Below, in pieces: positions 28,973 through 55,028 of a DNA stretch of 64,000 nucleotides; position 1 is the first letter of the stretch; the number at the start of each line of letters is the position of its first letter. The notes beneath the pieces were generated by a model. The model did not search any database and was not told the DNA's origin. It saw nothing but the letters and a program-made list of their open reading frames with translations. The DNA comes from Amycolatopsis saalfeldensis (GTDB lineage: Bacteria > Actinomycetota > Actinomycetes > Mycobacteriales > Pseudonocardiaceae), in the NCBI RefSeq assembly GCF_900110575.1, contig NZ_FOEF01000001.1, positions 124,001-188,000 of the forward strand, read 5' to 3'. The position numbers were made by a program, and so were the translations under genes.

Positions 28973-29242
28973 ATGATGGCGATCCAGACCGCTCCCGGTG
29001 TCACGCAGCGGATGCTCCCCAACGGCCACCTCGAGCTCTCCTGCCGCGCCACCCGCCGCCAGGTCGAGTGCGAGCCCGTCGCGGCCGCCATGTGGATCGC
29101 CCTGAAGCAGCACAACGGCGACGTGGACCGCGCCGCCGACGTCCTGGCCGCCCTCTGGGAAACCGACCCCGAAGACACCCGCTACGACATCGTCGCCCTC
29201 GCCGGCTCCCTCTGCTCCCTGGGCCTGCTCACCGAGGTCTGA
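28973..29242 (+). CDS. PqqD-like small protein (RRE/winged-helix fold)
   Basis: 89 aa, with a strong GGAGG site 5 bases before the ATG; a second ATG follows directly. The pattern fits PqqD-type proteins: GVTQRMLPNGHLEL strands, then helices (EPVAAAMWIALKQH, DRAADVLAALW) and a final hydrophobic helix ending ALAGSLCSLGLLTEV. PqqD relatives bind RiPP precursor peptides, but no precursor or radical-SAM gene is visible nearby. It lies 116 bases after the thioesterase and before a hairpin terminator. It may be a clustered accessory of unknown role or an unrelated passenger. Assignment is from sequence pattern only. Confidence 0.7.
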   Translation: MMAIQTAPGVTQRMLPNGHLELSCRATRRQVECEPVAAAMWIALKQHNGDVDRAADVLAALWETDPEDTRYDIVALAGSLCSLGLLTEV

Positions 29243-29287
29243 GCCGCCCGCGCTCACCCTGAAATCGCAGCAGCCACGACGCACGAA

Positions 29288-29321
29288 GGGCCGCCCGCGA
29301 CGGCACTGTCGCGAGCGGCCC
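29288..29321. terminator. 14-bp hairpin between convergent genes
   Basis: Arms at 29288-29301 and 29308-29321 (GGGCCGCCCGCGAC and GTCGCGAGCGGCCC) pair with one mismatch around a 6-base loop. It sits between the PqqD-like gene and the PKS stop at 29335, so it can serve both directions. Confidence 0.75.
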
Positions 29322-29334
29322 CGGAGATTTCCGT

Positions 29335-32300
29335 TCAGCCCTGGGACTCCAGCTCCTCGTCCAGCAGGGCGAACAACTCGTCGGCGGAGGCCTCCTGCAG
29401 ATCGTCGCCGGAGGAGTACGCGGCGAGCAGGTCCTTCAACCGGGACACGACCTTCGCGCGGCCTTCCTCGTCCAGCACGGCCTCCCGCAGCGCCGCCTCG
29501 AGTCCGGAAAGCTGCGAGTCCACCGGAGAGGAATCCAAGCCCTCGCCCAGGAACTCGGCGAGCGCGGCGGCCGACGGGTGGTCGAAGATGAGCGTGGCCG
29601 GCAGCCGTTTGCCCGTCACCGCGTCGAGCCGGTTGCGCAGTTCGATCGCGGTGAGGGAGTCGAAGCCCAGCTCGATGAAGCCCTTGCGCGGGTCGACCGC
29701 GTCACGCTTCTCGTGCCCCAGCACCACCGCCGCGGTGCCGCAGACGAGGTCGAGCAGCGCCCGGTCCCGTTCCGCGGCGGGCAGCGCGGCGATCCGCGCC
29801 CACGAGTCGTCGACGACCTCGGCGCGGCGCCGGGCCACCCCGCCGCGGACTAGGCCACGCAGCATGGCCGGCACGTTGTGCTCACCAGCGCCGTGGCTGT
29901 CGGCCCGCAGCCCGGACATGTCGAGCCGCACCGGCACGAGCGAAGGCTGGGAAGTGCCGAACGTCGCGTCGAACAGTTCCAGTCCGTCGGCGAACGACAG
30001 ACCGAACACCCCCGAGCGCGCCATCCGGATCAGGTCGGTTTCGGCCAGCTCGCCGGACATGCCGCCCTCGGACCACAGTCCCCACGCCAGCGACACGGCG
30101 GGCTTGCCGAGCGCGGCGCGGTGGTGGGCCAGCGCGTCGAGGAACACGTTCGCGGCCGAGTAGTTGGCCTGCCCCGCCGCGCCGAGCGTGCCGCCGGCCG
30201 ACGAGTACAGCACGAAGGCCGCCAGGTCCAGCCCGGTCGTCAGCTCGTGCAAGTTCCACGCCGCGTCCACCTTGGGCCGCAGCACGGTGTCCATCCGCTC
30301 GGGTGTCAGCGCGACCAGCACGCCGTCGTCGACCACGCCGGCCGTGTGGATCACCGCGGTCAGCGGGTGCTCGGGCGGGACCCCGGCGAGCAACGACGCC
30401 GCGGCTTCACGGTCGGCCAGGTCACAGGCCTCGATCGTGACCGAGGCGCCCAGCTCCGTCAGGGAAGCGGTGAGCTCCGCCGCCCCCGGGGCCGCCGCGC
30501 CACGGCGGCTGGTGATCAGCAGGTGACGCACCCCGTGCGAGGTCACCAGGTGCCGCGCGATCAGCTGCCCGAGCACCCCCGTGCCGCCGGTGACCAGCAC
30601 CGTGCCCGCCGGGTCCAGCGGGGCCGAAACACCCGGCGCGGGCACGAACTTCGCCAGCCGGTGCACCAGGACCGCACCGTCGCGGACGGCGACCCCCGGC
30701 TCGTCGCCGTACATCGCGCCGAACACCGCGCCCAGCAGCAGCTCGCCGCCGTCGGTGTCCACGACCATGAACCGGTCCGGGTACTCCAGCTGCGCGGTCC
30801 GGATCACGCCCCACAGCGCGGCGTGGGTCAGGTCGTCGGCGCCCTCGTCGGGCCGGGTGGCGATCGCGCCGGCCGCGACCACGACCAGCCGGGAGGCCGC
30901 CAGCACCTCCTCGGCCACCCAGGCCTGCGCCAGCGCCAGCAGCCGGTGCACGGCGTCACGGGCGGCCTGCGGCGAAGCGGACTCCGGTGCAGCGAACGGC
31001 GCGAACACCACGTCCGGCACCGCCTCCCCGCCGCCGACCGCGGCCACCAGGCCGGCCAAATCCACATAGGACTCACCCGGCAGGCCGAACGCCGCGTCGC
31101 CCAGTACGGCGCACCGCCCGATCGCGGCGGCCTCACCCGGCCACGGCACCCAGTCGACGCGGAAGAGCGAGTCGTCGACGGCCGAGCGCTCGGCCGGGGC
31201 GAACGCGTCCGCCGCGATCGGCCGCAGCGCCAGCGAGTCCACGGTCAGCACCGGCGCGCCGGCCGGGTCCGTGGCCGTCAGCGACACGGTGTTCTCGACG
31301 TCCGAGGAGAGCAGCACCCGCAGGCTCGAAGCGCCACCGGCGTGCAGCGAGATCCCGGACCAGGCGAACGGCAGCACGGCCTCGTCCGCGGTCGCCCCGG
31401 CGAGGCCGATCGTGTGCAGCGCCGCGTCCAGCAACGCCGGGTGCAGGCCGAACGCGCTGGCGTCCACGTGCTCCGGCAACGTCACCTCGGCGGCCAGCGT
31501 GCCGCCCGCGCGCCAGGCCCGGCGCAACCCCGCGAACACCGGCCCGTAGTCGAAGCCCTGGGCGGCCAGCTCGTCGTAGCGACCGGTCACGTCGAGTTCG
31601 ACCGCGCCGGACGGCGGCCACTCGGACGGCACCGGCAGAGCGCCCGTCGAGGGAGACAGCCAGCCATCCGCGTGCTGCGTCCACTGATCCGCCGGAGCGT
31701 CGTCAGCCTGTGAGTAGATGCCCAGGGAGCGGCGGCCCGACTCGTCCGCAGCGCCGGCCACCACCTGCAGCCGCACTGCGCCCCGCGGGGGCAGGATCAG
31801 CGGCGCGGACAGGGTCAGCTCGTCGAGGTGACCGCAGCCGGCCTCGTCGCCGGCGCGGACGGCCAGCTCCACGAACGCGGTGCCGGGGAACAGCGCCGCG
31901 CCCTGCACCACGTGGTCGGCCAGCCACGTCTGCGTTTGCAGCGAGAGCTTGCCGGTGAGCACGACGCCGCCGGAATCGGCCGCCACCACGACGGCGCCCA
32001 GCAGCGGGTGCTCCGCGGCCAGCTGGCCCACCTCCGCGACGCCACGCACTCGCGCGCCCGTCGGGTTCTCCAGCCAATAACGCTTGCGCTGGAAGGCATA
32101 GGTCGGCAGCTCGACCAGCCGCCCGCGGCCGTAGAAGGCCTCGTAGTCCACAGTGGACCCGACGGTGAACAGGCTCGCCACCGCGGCCGCCGCCGACTCG
32201 CCCTCCTGGCGGTCCTTGCGCAGCACCGGCACGAACGTCGCGCGCTCGCCGTCGACGAGGCAACCCTCGCCCATCGCGGTCAGCACCGCGCTCGGCCCGA

Positions 32301-34718
32301 CCTCGACAAACGTGGTGACACCGGCGTCGAGCAGCTGCCGGACGCCGTCGGCGAACCGGACCGCCTCGCGTACCTGCCGCACCCAGTACCCAGGAGTGGC
32401 CAGCTGCTCGGAAGTGTCACCGCCGGAGACCGTGGAGACGATCGGGATGGACGGCGCCGCATAGGCCAGTTTTTCCGCGACCGCGGCGAACTCCGCCAGC
32501 ATCGGCTCCATCAACGGCGAGTGGAACGCGTGCGAGACCCGCAGCCGCGAGGTCCGGCTGAAGTGGCCGGCGACCGCGAGCACCGCGTCCTCCTCGCCGG
32601 ACAGCACCACCGCGGACGGGCCGTTGACCGCCGCGATCCCCACGCCGTCCGTGAGCAGCGGAGTGACCTCGGCCTCCGTCGCCGCGACCGCGACCATCGC
32701 CCCGCCCGCGGGCAACGCCTGCATCAGCCGCGCCCGCGCCGCCACCAGCGTGCAGGCGTCCTCCAGCGACAGCACCCCCGCGACGTGCGCCGCCGCCAGC
32801 TCGCCGATCGAGTGGCCCAGCAGGTAATCCGGCCGGACGCCCCACGACTCCAGCAGCCGGAACACCGCGACCTCCACCGCGAACAGCGCGGGCTGCGTGT
32901 ACCCGGTCCGGTCCAGCTTCCCGGCGTCGCCGAGCAGCGAACGCAGGGGCAGATCCAGGTGCTTGTCCAGCTCGGCGGCGACCACGTCGAGTGCCGCGCC
33001 GAACGCCGGGTACGCGGCCGCCAGCTCGGCGCCCATTCCGGCTCGCTGCGCGCCCTGCCCGGTGAACAGGAACGCCGTGCGCCCCTCACCGGCAACGCCC
33101 TCGACCACCGCGGCCGGGTTACGCCCCGCCGCGTACTCGGCGAGCGCTCGCTGCGCGGACTCGCGGTCCGCGGCCACGACGCCCGCGCGGTACTCGGCCC
33201 GCGTCCGGCTTGTCGCCAGGGAGAAGCCGATCTCGTCCGGGGAAGCATCGGTGGCGAACGCGGCCAGCTGTCCTGCCTGCGCGCGCAACGCCTCCGGCCC
33301 GTTGGCGGACAGGAGCCAGGTCACCGGGGCCGGATCAGTGGCCGATTCCGGGAGCGCCGGAGCGGGATCACCCTGCTCGACGATCACGTGCGCGTTGGTC
33401 CCGCTGATGCCGAACGACGACACCCCGGCCCGCCGGGCCCGCCCGGTCTCCGGCCACGGCCGCCGCTCGCCGAGCAGCGAGACCGTGTCCGTCCACTCGA
33501 CGTGCGGCGATGGCTCTTCCGCGTGCAGCGTGGGAGGGAGGACACCGCGACGCAGCGCCTCCACCATCTTGATCACGCCGCCGACCCCGGCGGCCGCCTG
33601 GGTGTGGCCGACGTTCGACTTGAACGAGCCGACGTACAGCGGCCGCTCCGGGGTGGCCACCTTGCCGTAGGTGGAGATCAGCGCCTGCGCCTCGATCGGG
33701 TCGCCCAGCTTCGTGCCGGTGCCGTGCGCCTCGACGGCGTCCACATCGGACAGTTCCAGTCCGGCGTCGGCCAGCGCCGCGCGGATCACGCGCTGCTGGG
33801 CCGGGCCGTTGGGGACCGTGATGCCGCTCGACGCGCCGTCGGAGTTGACGGCGCTGCCGCGCAGCACCGCGAGCACGTGGTGACCGTTGCGGCGCGCGTC
33901 GGAAAGCCGTTCCAGGAGCAGCATCCCCGCGCCCTCGGAGCAGCCGACGCCGTCGGCGCCGATGCCAAACGCCTTACAGCGCCCGTCCGAGGAAAGCCCG
34001 TGCTGCTCGCTGAAGTAGACGAACATGTCCGGCGTCACCATCACGGTCACACCACCGGCCAGCGCCAGCGAGCACTCGCCGCGGCGCAGGGCCTGCGCCG
34101 CCCAGTGCATGGCCACCAGCGAAGACGAGCACGCCGTGTCCACCGACACCGAAGGGCCTTCCAGCCCGAGGGTGTAGGAGACGCGCCCGGAGATCAGGCT
34201 GCCGTCGCTGCTGCCCGCGCCGTAGTCGTGGTACATCACGCCGGCGAACACGCCGGTCTTCGAGCCGCGCAAAGTCGACGGCACGATCCCGGCCCGTTCC
34301 ACAGCCTCCCACGCCGTCTCCAGCAGCACCCGCTGCTGGGGGTCGAGCGTGAGCGCCTCACGGGGCGAGATCCCGAAGAACTCCGGCTCGAAGTCGGCGG
34401 CCCCGTAGAGGAAACCGCCCTCCTTCGAGTAGGTCGTGCCGGGAGCGCCGGCGGGGTCGAACAGCGCGGCCGTGTCCCAGCCGCGGTCCTCGGGGAACCC
34501 GCCGATCGCGTCCGTGCCGCCGGCGACGAGGTCCCACAGCTGCGCGGGCGTGCTCACCCCGCCGGGGAACCGGCAGCCCATGCCGATGATCGCGATCGGC
34601 TCGGTCATCGCCGCGGTGAGCTTCTTGTTGTCCGCCTTCAGCTGTTCGTTGTCCATCATGGACTGGCGCAGGGCGGCGACGATCTGCTCGGTCGACGGCT
34701 GCGTGCTGGGCGACTGCG

Positions 34719-34722
<4 letters not shown>
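29335..34722 (-). CDS. Modular type I PKS, one module: KS-AT(malonyl)-DH-KR-ACP
   Basis: 1795 aa. The GTG start overlaps the stop of the three-module PKS (GTGA), so this should be the next protein in the line. An N-docking helix ([18 protein letters not shown]) is followed by KS with Cys198, His333 and His373. AT has GHSIG (Ser638) and HAFH (731-734), malonyl type. DH has [11 protein letters not shown] (His937) and [12 protein letters not shown] has GGTGVLG, VDD in the position of the B-type LDD motif, YSS and Tyr in [13 protein letters not shown] has GFDSL. The C-docking tail ends [12 protein letters not shown], like the 323-5572 protein. All domains look active, so it should make a trans-alkene-type extension. 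Confidence 0.97.
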
Positions 34723-50672
<15,950 letters not shown>

Positions 50673-50764
50673 TACGCACTCCACCGCGGTAGCAAGGCAG
50701 CATTCAGGGTCGTTGACGGGATCGTAAGACGGCTCGCCGCCGGTCCGGATCCCCAGAGAAACCG

Positions 50765-50776
50765 ATTAGGGGCGGG
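50765..50776 (+). promoter_or_regulatory. ATTAGGGG box between the P450 and the first PKS
   Basis: ATTAGGGGCGGG lies in the 107-base spacer, about 95 bases upstream of the PKS start but in the opposite orientation to that gene. It may mark an internal promoter for the 21-kb PKS transcript. Confidence 0.35.
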
Positions 50777-50779
50777 AAA

Positions 50780-51976
50780 TCACCAGGCGATGCGCAGCTC
50801 GGAAGGCCCGCGGACGATCACGCCGTATTCCCATTTCACGCCTTCGCGGCCGTCCGCCAGGCGCATTTCCGGGAATCGGGCGAGGATCGCCTTGAGTGCC
50901 TCCTGCAGCTCCAGCCGGGCCAGCTGCGCGCCGATGCAGTGGTGCGGGCCGTGCCCGAACGCGACGTGCGGGTTGGGGCTGCGCGTCAGGTCGATGGTGT
51001 CCGGGTTCGCGAACACCTCCGGGTCGCGGTTGGCCGCGTGCAGCGCCGGCAGCACCGGGTCGCCCGCGCGCACCACGACGTCGCCGAAGCGGATGTCCTC
51101 GGTGGCGTACCGGGCGAACATCGCCGCGGTGTTGATCGGCACGTACCGCAGCAGCTCTTCGACGGCGGTCGGCATGAGGTCCGGGTCGGCGCGCAGCAGA
51201 GCCAGCTCGTCCGGATTCGTCAGCAACGTGAAGATGAAACTGGGCAGGGCCGTGGAAACCGTCTCCACACCACCGGTCAGCAGGCCGGCGCCGGCGATCG
51301 AGATCAGCTCGTTCTCGGTGAGCTTGTCCCCCGCGTCACGCGCGTAGACGAGCGCGCCGAGCAGGTCGTCGGTCGGCTCCTCACGGCGCTGGGCCACCAG
51401 GCCGGCGACGTACGCGTCGAGCTGGTCTCCGTAGACGTCGAGCACGTCGCCCTTCGCCGTGGCGTCGCTGACCAGCGCCTGCGTCCACTCGCTGAAGATC
51501 TTGTGGTCCTCCTGCGGCACCCCGAGCAGGTCGCAGATCACCGTGACCGGCAGCGGCCGCGCCAGCTGCTCGACCAGGTCGGCCGAGTCGCCTTCGGCCG
51601 TCATCTCGTCCAGCAGCCGGTTGACCAGCTCGCGCACGCCCTCCCGCATCTGCTCCAGCCGGCGCGCGGTGAACGCCTTGCCCACCAGCCGGCGCAGCCG
51701 CGAGTGGTCCGGCGGGTCCATGCCCATGATGCCGTCACCCATCTGCTGGCGGCGCATCCGCGGCTGGTCGAGGCCCTGCGCCAGCTCGCGGCTGAACCGC
51801 GAGTCGGTGGTCACCAGCTTGACGTCGGCGTACCGCGTGGCCAGCCAGGCGGCCTCGCCGAACGGCATCTGCACCCGGCTCAGCGGCTCTTCGCGCTGCA
51901 GGACGTGGTACTGCTCGGAAACGGAGATCTCGTGCATGTCGAACGGATAGGCGCGGACGGTCCGTCGGGTGCTCAT
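50780..51976 (-). CDS. Cytochrome P450
   Basis: 398 aa soluble bacterial P450, probably a late oxygenase acting on the macrolactam. The heme ligand Cys is at about 346 in FGHGPHHCIGAQLARLE, ExxR is in EELLRY (~275), and the I-helix reads LLTGGVETVSTAL, a variant of the usual A/G-G-x-E/D-T-T. The substrate-recognition region contains MGMDPPDHSRLRRLV. The ATG at 51976 has GGAGGGG 7 bases upstream and overlaps the mutase stop as ATGA, so the P450 is translated with the starter genes. Redox partners are not in the window. Site of oxidation is not predictable from sequence. Confidence 0.95.
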   Translation of the reverse strand: MSTRRTVRAYPFDMHEISVSEQYHVLQREEPLSRVQMPFGEAAWLATRYADVKLVTTDSRFSRELAQGLDQPRMRRQQMGDGIMGMDPPDHSRLRRLVGKAFTARRLEQMREGVRELVNRLLDEMTAEGDSADLVEQLARPLPVTVICDLLGVPQEDHKIFSEWTQALVSDATAKGDVLDVYGDQLDAYVAGLVAQRREEPTDDLLGALVYARDAGDKLTENELISIAGAGLLTGGVETVSTALPSFIFTLLTNPDELALLRADPDLMPTAVEELLRYVPINTAAMFARYATEDIRFGDVVVRAGDPVLPALHAANRDPEVFANPDTIDLTRSPNPHVAFGHGPHHCIGAQLARLELQEALKAILARFPEMRLADGREGVKWEYGVIVRGPSELRIAW

Positions 51977-53247
51977 CGCGAATCCCCTCCAATCGCGGTC
52001 ATGGGCTGCTCCAGGAACTGGGCGTCGTAGGTGTTCTGGACATGCGAAAGCGCCGACATCAACGTCGACGAGGTGATCTTCCCGGGGCTCCGGCGCTCCA
52101 CGACGTGCCTGAGCGGGAGCGAGCCGAGGTCGGACCATCCGAGCCGGCCGTGGCTGTCGAGGTAGCTGCGGGCCTGCCCGGCGTTGTCCGGGTGCAGGCA
52201 GAACGGGACGTCGAGCAGGCCGCGCTTGAACGCGACCACGATCGCGCGGCCGAGGTCGGCGTGACTGTTCAGCACGGCGTCGACGAGTGCGTACGCCTCG
52301 CGGTAGACCTGATTGTCACTGTCTACTGTGGCCTTTCCGGTGACCGAGCGCGCGGTCGCGGTCGCGTGCTCCAGCGCCGAGACGTTCTCCGCGACGGTCG
52401 GGATGCGGTGCGCCTCCGCGACCGTCTTCACGATCAGCCGTTCCGAGCCCGTGGTCATCGCCAGTTCGGCTGCCTTCGCGAGCAGGCCGCGCGCGCCGTC
52501 CGGGGTGCGGGGGAACAGGCCCATGTACGCGTAGATGACCACGTGCCAGGTCGCCCCCGGCAGGAGCTCGGCGCACAGCCGGCGCAGCGCGGAGACGGCC
52601 TCCTGGTCCTGCGTCAGGTCGGTCTGCTGCGCGTAGCTCACCGAAATGCTGCGCAATCCCTTGCGGTAGAAGAACAATGCCTCCAGGACGCTCAGCGCGA
52701 TCAGCTCGCTGGGCGGGCACAGCTGGCCCATCATGCAGCCGCCGAACGTCTCCAGGTGCGGGCGCCCGGCCGGGTGTTCGGCGTCCATCAACAGGTCACA
52801 GCAATGCGACCAGTTGCGCACGGCCTCGTCGAGCGGCGTGCGGCTGTAGGGCAGGCAGTAGGAGACAGGGCCGCCTTCGGTGGCGTGCAGGCCGGCCTTG
52901 ATCATCGCGCGGAAGATGTCCGCGGGCCGCGCCGAACCGTGTCGCACCTGCACCGGGAAGTCCGGGCCCTCGATGCCGTCGAGCATGGCCCGCGTGACCT
53001 CGGCGGGATGGTTGACGATCGGGTAGCCGTTCAGCGCGATCCCGTTGCGCAGCGCGTGCGCCACGGAATCGGTGTCGCAGACACGGGTGTAGCTGTCGAG
53101 CGTGACGGTGCCGACGCTCACGGCATCCGCCGCCTTCGTCGCGGCCAGCCCGGCCCGCATCACCGCAGGGTCGGCGAAGCCCAGCCGCGGCTGCACCACG
53201 AGTTCGCCGGCCGCGTGCCGGCTCGCGACGAACTCTTCGAAGCTCAT
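51973..53247 (-). CDS. Glutamate mutase large (epsilon) subunit, starter pathway
   Basis: 424 aa, the catalytic TIM-barrel subunit of B12-dependent glutamate mutase, converting L-glutamate to (2S,3S)-3-methylaspartate together with the small subunit at 53320. Family features include VQVRHGSARPADI, ETFGGCMMGQLCPPSELIAL and SVSYAQQTDLTQDQEA. It is shorter than primary-metabolism GlmE (about 480 aa), which is common for secondary-metabolism copies. The ATG at 53247 overlaps the stop of an upstream 13-codon mini-ORF as ATGA. In vicenistatin this reaction begins the 3-aminoisobutyrate starter route, and the neighbouring decarboxylase and ligase fit that. Confidence 0.95.
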   Translation of the reverse strand: MSFEEFVASRHAAGELVVQPRLGFADPAVMRAGLAATKAADAVSVGTVTLDSYTRVCDTDSVAHALRNGIALNGYPIVNHPAEVTRAMLDGIEGPDFPVQVRHGSARPADIFRAMIKAGLHATEGGPVSYCLPYSRTPLDEAVRNWSHCCDLLMDAEHPAGRPHLETFGGCMMGQLCPPSELIALSVLEALFFYRKGLRSISVSYAQQTDLTQDQEAVSALRRLCAELLPGATWHVVIYAYMGLFPRTPDGARGLLAKAAELAMTTGSERLIVKTVAEAHRIPTVAENVSALEHATATARSVTGKATVDSDNQVYREAYALVDAVLNSHADLGRAIVVAFKRGLLDVPFCLHPDNAGQARSYLDSHGRLGWSDLGSLPLRHVVERRSPGKITSSTLMSALSHVQNTYDAQFLEQPMTAIGGDSR

Positions 53248-53318
53248 GCCGCCTCCGCGGGAAAAATTGCGTCGGCGGTGCTCATGCCGCCTCCGCGGGA
53301 AAAAGCACGTCGGCGGTG
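53243..53318. repeat. 38-bp tandem duplication at the mutase subunit junction
   Basis: Two copies, 53243-53280 and 53281-53318, differ at a few bases near AAAAATTGC / AAAAAGCAC. Each carries a ribosome-site-like GCGGAGG and an ATG on the minus strand. Because 38 is 3n+2, each copy restarts translation through another ATGA overlap. Confidence 0.85.
53244..53285 (-). CDS. Mini-ORF 2, 13 residues, translational relay
   Basis: Reads MSTADAIFPAEAA and ends TGA overlapping the ATG of the mutase large subunit. Its own ATG overlaps the stop of mini-ORF 1. It is nearly identical to that peptide. It is probably a by-product of the tandem duplication that passes ribosomes on rather than a functional peptide. 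Confidence 0.4.
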   Translation of the reverse strand: MSTADAIFPAEAA

Positions 53319-53323
53319 CTCAT
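53282..53323 (-). CDS. Mini-ORF 1, 13 residues, translational relay
   Basis: Reads MSTADVLFPAEAA. Its ATG overlaps the stop of the mutase small subunit (GTATGA) and its stop overlaps the ATG of mini-ORF 2. The frame and overlaps are directly visible; a peptide function is not implied. Confidence 0.4.
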   Translation of the reverse strand: MSTADVLFPAEAA

Positions 53324-53817
53324 ACTGCCGGCCCCTCCGCCCGCACCGGCAGCTGAGCCCCAGCCCCCGGCAACGCCGCGGCGAACCGGCGGAACGAAGC
53401 CGCGCCCTGATGGTCGTCGAACACCGCGTCGAACCCGGCCAGCAGCAGTTGCCCGGTCTCCTCCTCGGTCAGCGGGCCGCCGACGCCGAGCTTGCCGCCG
53501 ATCACCACGGGCAGCGCCCGCAGCTCCTCGAACGCCCGCAGGCGCTGGACCACCCGCAGACCGTCCTGGTAGCCGTGGCCGTTGACGCTGCTGAGTACGA
53601 GCATCGCGGGCCGGCGGCTCAGGCACTCCGACTCCAGCAGCTCGTCGGGCACGCAGGCGCCGAGGTTCACCACGTCGAAGCCCAGCTCGCCGACCAGCAG
53701 CTCCAGGTACACCAGGTTCCAGGTGTGCGAATCCGAAGCCATGCTGCTGACGATCACTGTGTGCCGGTCCGGCACGGCCGCGACACTTCCGCCGTAAGCG
53801 CGCATTTCCTCGCTCAT
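53320..53817 (-). CDS. Glutamate mutase small (sigma, B12-binding) subunit
   Basis: 165 aa cobalamin-binding Rossmann protein, the partner of the large subunit. The B12 loop appears as SSMASDSHTWNLVYL, where the His of the DxHxxG family motif is kept and the Gly position is Asn. Later family segments are LGACVPDEL, LVLSSVNGHGYQDG and VIGGKLGVGG. The ATG at 53817 follows GAGG and overlaps the decarboxylase stop (ATGA). The last ~25 residues after DDHQGAASF are low-complexity and run into the tandem repeat. Separate small and large subunits match VinH/VinI-type systems. Confidence 0.94.
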   Translation of the reverse strand: MSEEMRAYGGSVAAVPDRHTVIVSSMASDSHTWNLVYLELLVGELGFDVVNLGACVPDELLESECLSRRPAMLVLSSVNGHGYQDGLRVVQRLRAFEELRALPVVIGGKLGVGGPLTEEETGQLLLAGFDAVFDDHQGAASFRRFAAALPGAGAQLPVRAEGPAV

Positions 53818-55028
53818 GGGGAAACCTCGTAGGCCCGCTGATAGTCCAAACGCGACACCGAGACGACGTCCGCGCCGCGCACCACGACCTCCGTCGGGGC
53901 CGGGCGGCCGAGGAAGCTGATCAGGCTGGCGGTGACGCCGTACGCGCCGACGTTCGGCACCGTCACGACATCGCCGACCGACAGTTCGGGCAGCTTGGCC
54001 GCCTTCGCCAGCGAATCCCCGGGAGTACACAGTGGACCGACGAGGCTGCCGACCTGGAATTCCTCGCCCTCGACGCCGACCGCGGCGGGCAGCAGCCGGC
54101 CGATGCCGGACAGGCCGCCGAGCGCGTTGATCCCGGCGTCCAGGATGACGAACCGCTGACCGCGGCTCTCCTTCACGTTCACCACGCCGGCCAGCAGCGA
54201 GCCGCTGGAGCCGGACAGGTAACGGCCGGACTCGCAGGCCAGCTCGATGCCGCCGTCACGCCACTCGGGCAGGTACAGGTCGAGCAGCACCTCCAGCCCG
54301 GCGCGCAGCTTCGGGTAGTCGGTGCGCGGGCCCGGCACGGCGTACGGCGAAGAGAAGCCGCCGCCGATGTCCAGGAACTCCAGCGGCAGCCCGACTTCCC
54401 GGCGCAGCTGCGCGGCCGACTGCAACACGAACTCGTACTCGCTGAGCAGGCTGTCCTCGTCCTGCGCGTTGCTCATGGTGAAGAAGTGCGCGCCGACGAC
54501 ACGGGTGCCGGGCACCGCCTTCAGCGCGGGCATGAGCGAGGGCAGCGTCTCGGCGTCGATGCCGAACTGCGAGGGACGGCCCATCATCCGGATGCCACTG
54601 GACGCGCTGCCCTGCGTGGTGTTGACGCGCAGCAGGCAGGAGACCGTCACGCCGTGCTTTTCCGCCGCGGCGCCGACGTGCTGCAGGTCCGAAAGCGACT
54701 CGACGGAGAACGTCCGGACGCCAGTGGCGATCGCGTGCTCCAGCTCGCCGTTCGTCTTGCCGGGCCCGGTGTAAAGGATCTCCCCCGGTTCGAAGCCGGC
54801 GGCCAGGGCGTTCGCCAGCTCGCCGGTGGAGCTGATCTCCGCGCGGCAGCCGCCGGAACGCAGTTCCCGCGCGATCTCCGGGTGCGGGTTGGCCTTCAGC
54901 GCGTAGTACAGCTGGAAGCCCTCGGGCAGCAGGCCGAACAACTGGTCGCGGGACTCGGCGACCACGTCGAGGTCGTAGACATACGCGGGCGTGCCGAACT
55001 TCGCGGCCAGCTCGGGGTATTGGCTCAT
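53814..55028 (-). CDS. PLP-dependent beta-amino acyl-ACP decarboxylase (VinO-like, fold type III)
   Basis: 404 aa, a diaminopimelate/ornithine decarboxylase-type barrel. The PLP lysine is Lys45 in YYALKANPHPE, the phosphate-binding Gly-rich loop is DIGGGFSSPY, and the cross-subunit Cys is in GPLCTPGDSLA (~334). HFFTMSNAQDED replaces the usual HIGS region of free-amino-acid enzymes, which fits a carrier-bound substrate. By analogy with VinO it decarboxylates 3-methylaspartyl-ACP to 3-aminoisobutyryl-ACP. The start overlaps the ligase stop by 4 bases, and its own stop overlaps the mutase small subunit start. Confidence 0.93.
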   Translation of the reverse strand: MSQYPELAAKFGTPAYVYDLDVVAESRDQLFGLLPEGFQLYYALKANPHPEIARELRSGGCRAEISSTGELANALAAGFEPGEILYTGPGKTNGELEHAIATGVRTFSVESLSDLQHVGAAAEKHGVTVSCLLRVNTTQGSASSGIRMMGRPSQFGIDAETLPSLMPALKAVPGTRVVGAHFFTMSNAQDEDSLLSEYEFVLQSAAQLRREVGLPLEFLDIGGGFSSPYAVPGPRTDYPKLRAGLEVLLDLYLPEWRDGGIELACESGRYLSGSSGSLLAGVVNVKESRGQRFVILDAGINALGGLSGIGRLLPAAVGVEGEEFQVGSLVGPLCTPGDSLAKAAKLPELSVGDVVTVPNVGAYGVTASLISFLGRPAPTEVVVRGADVVSVSRLDYQRAYEVSP

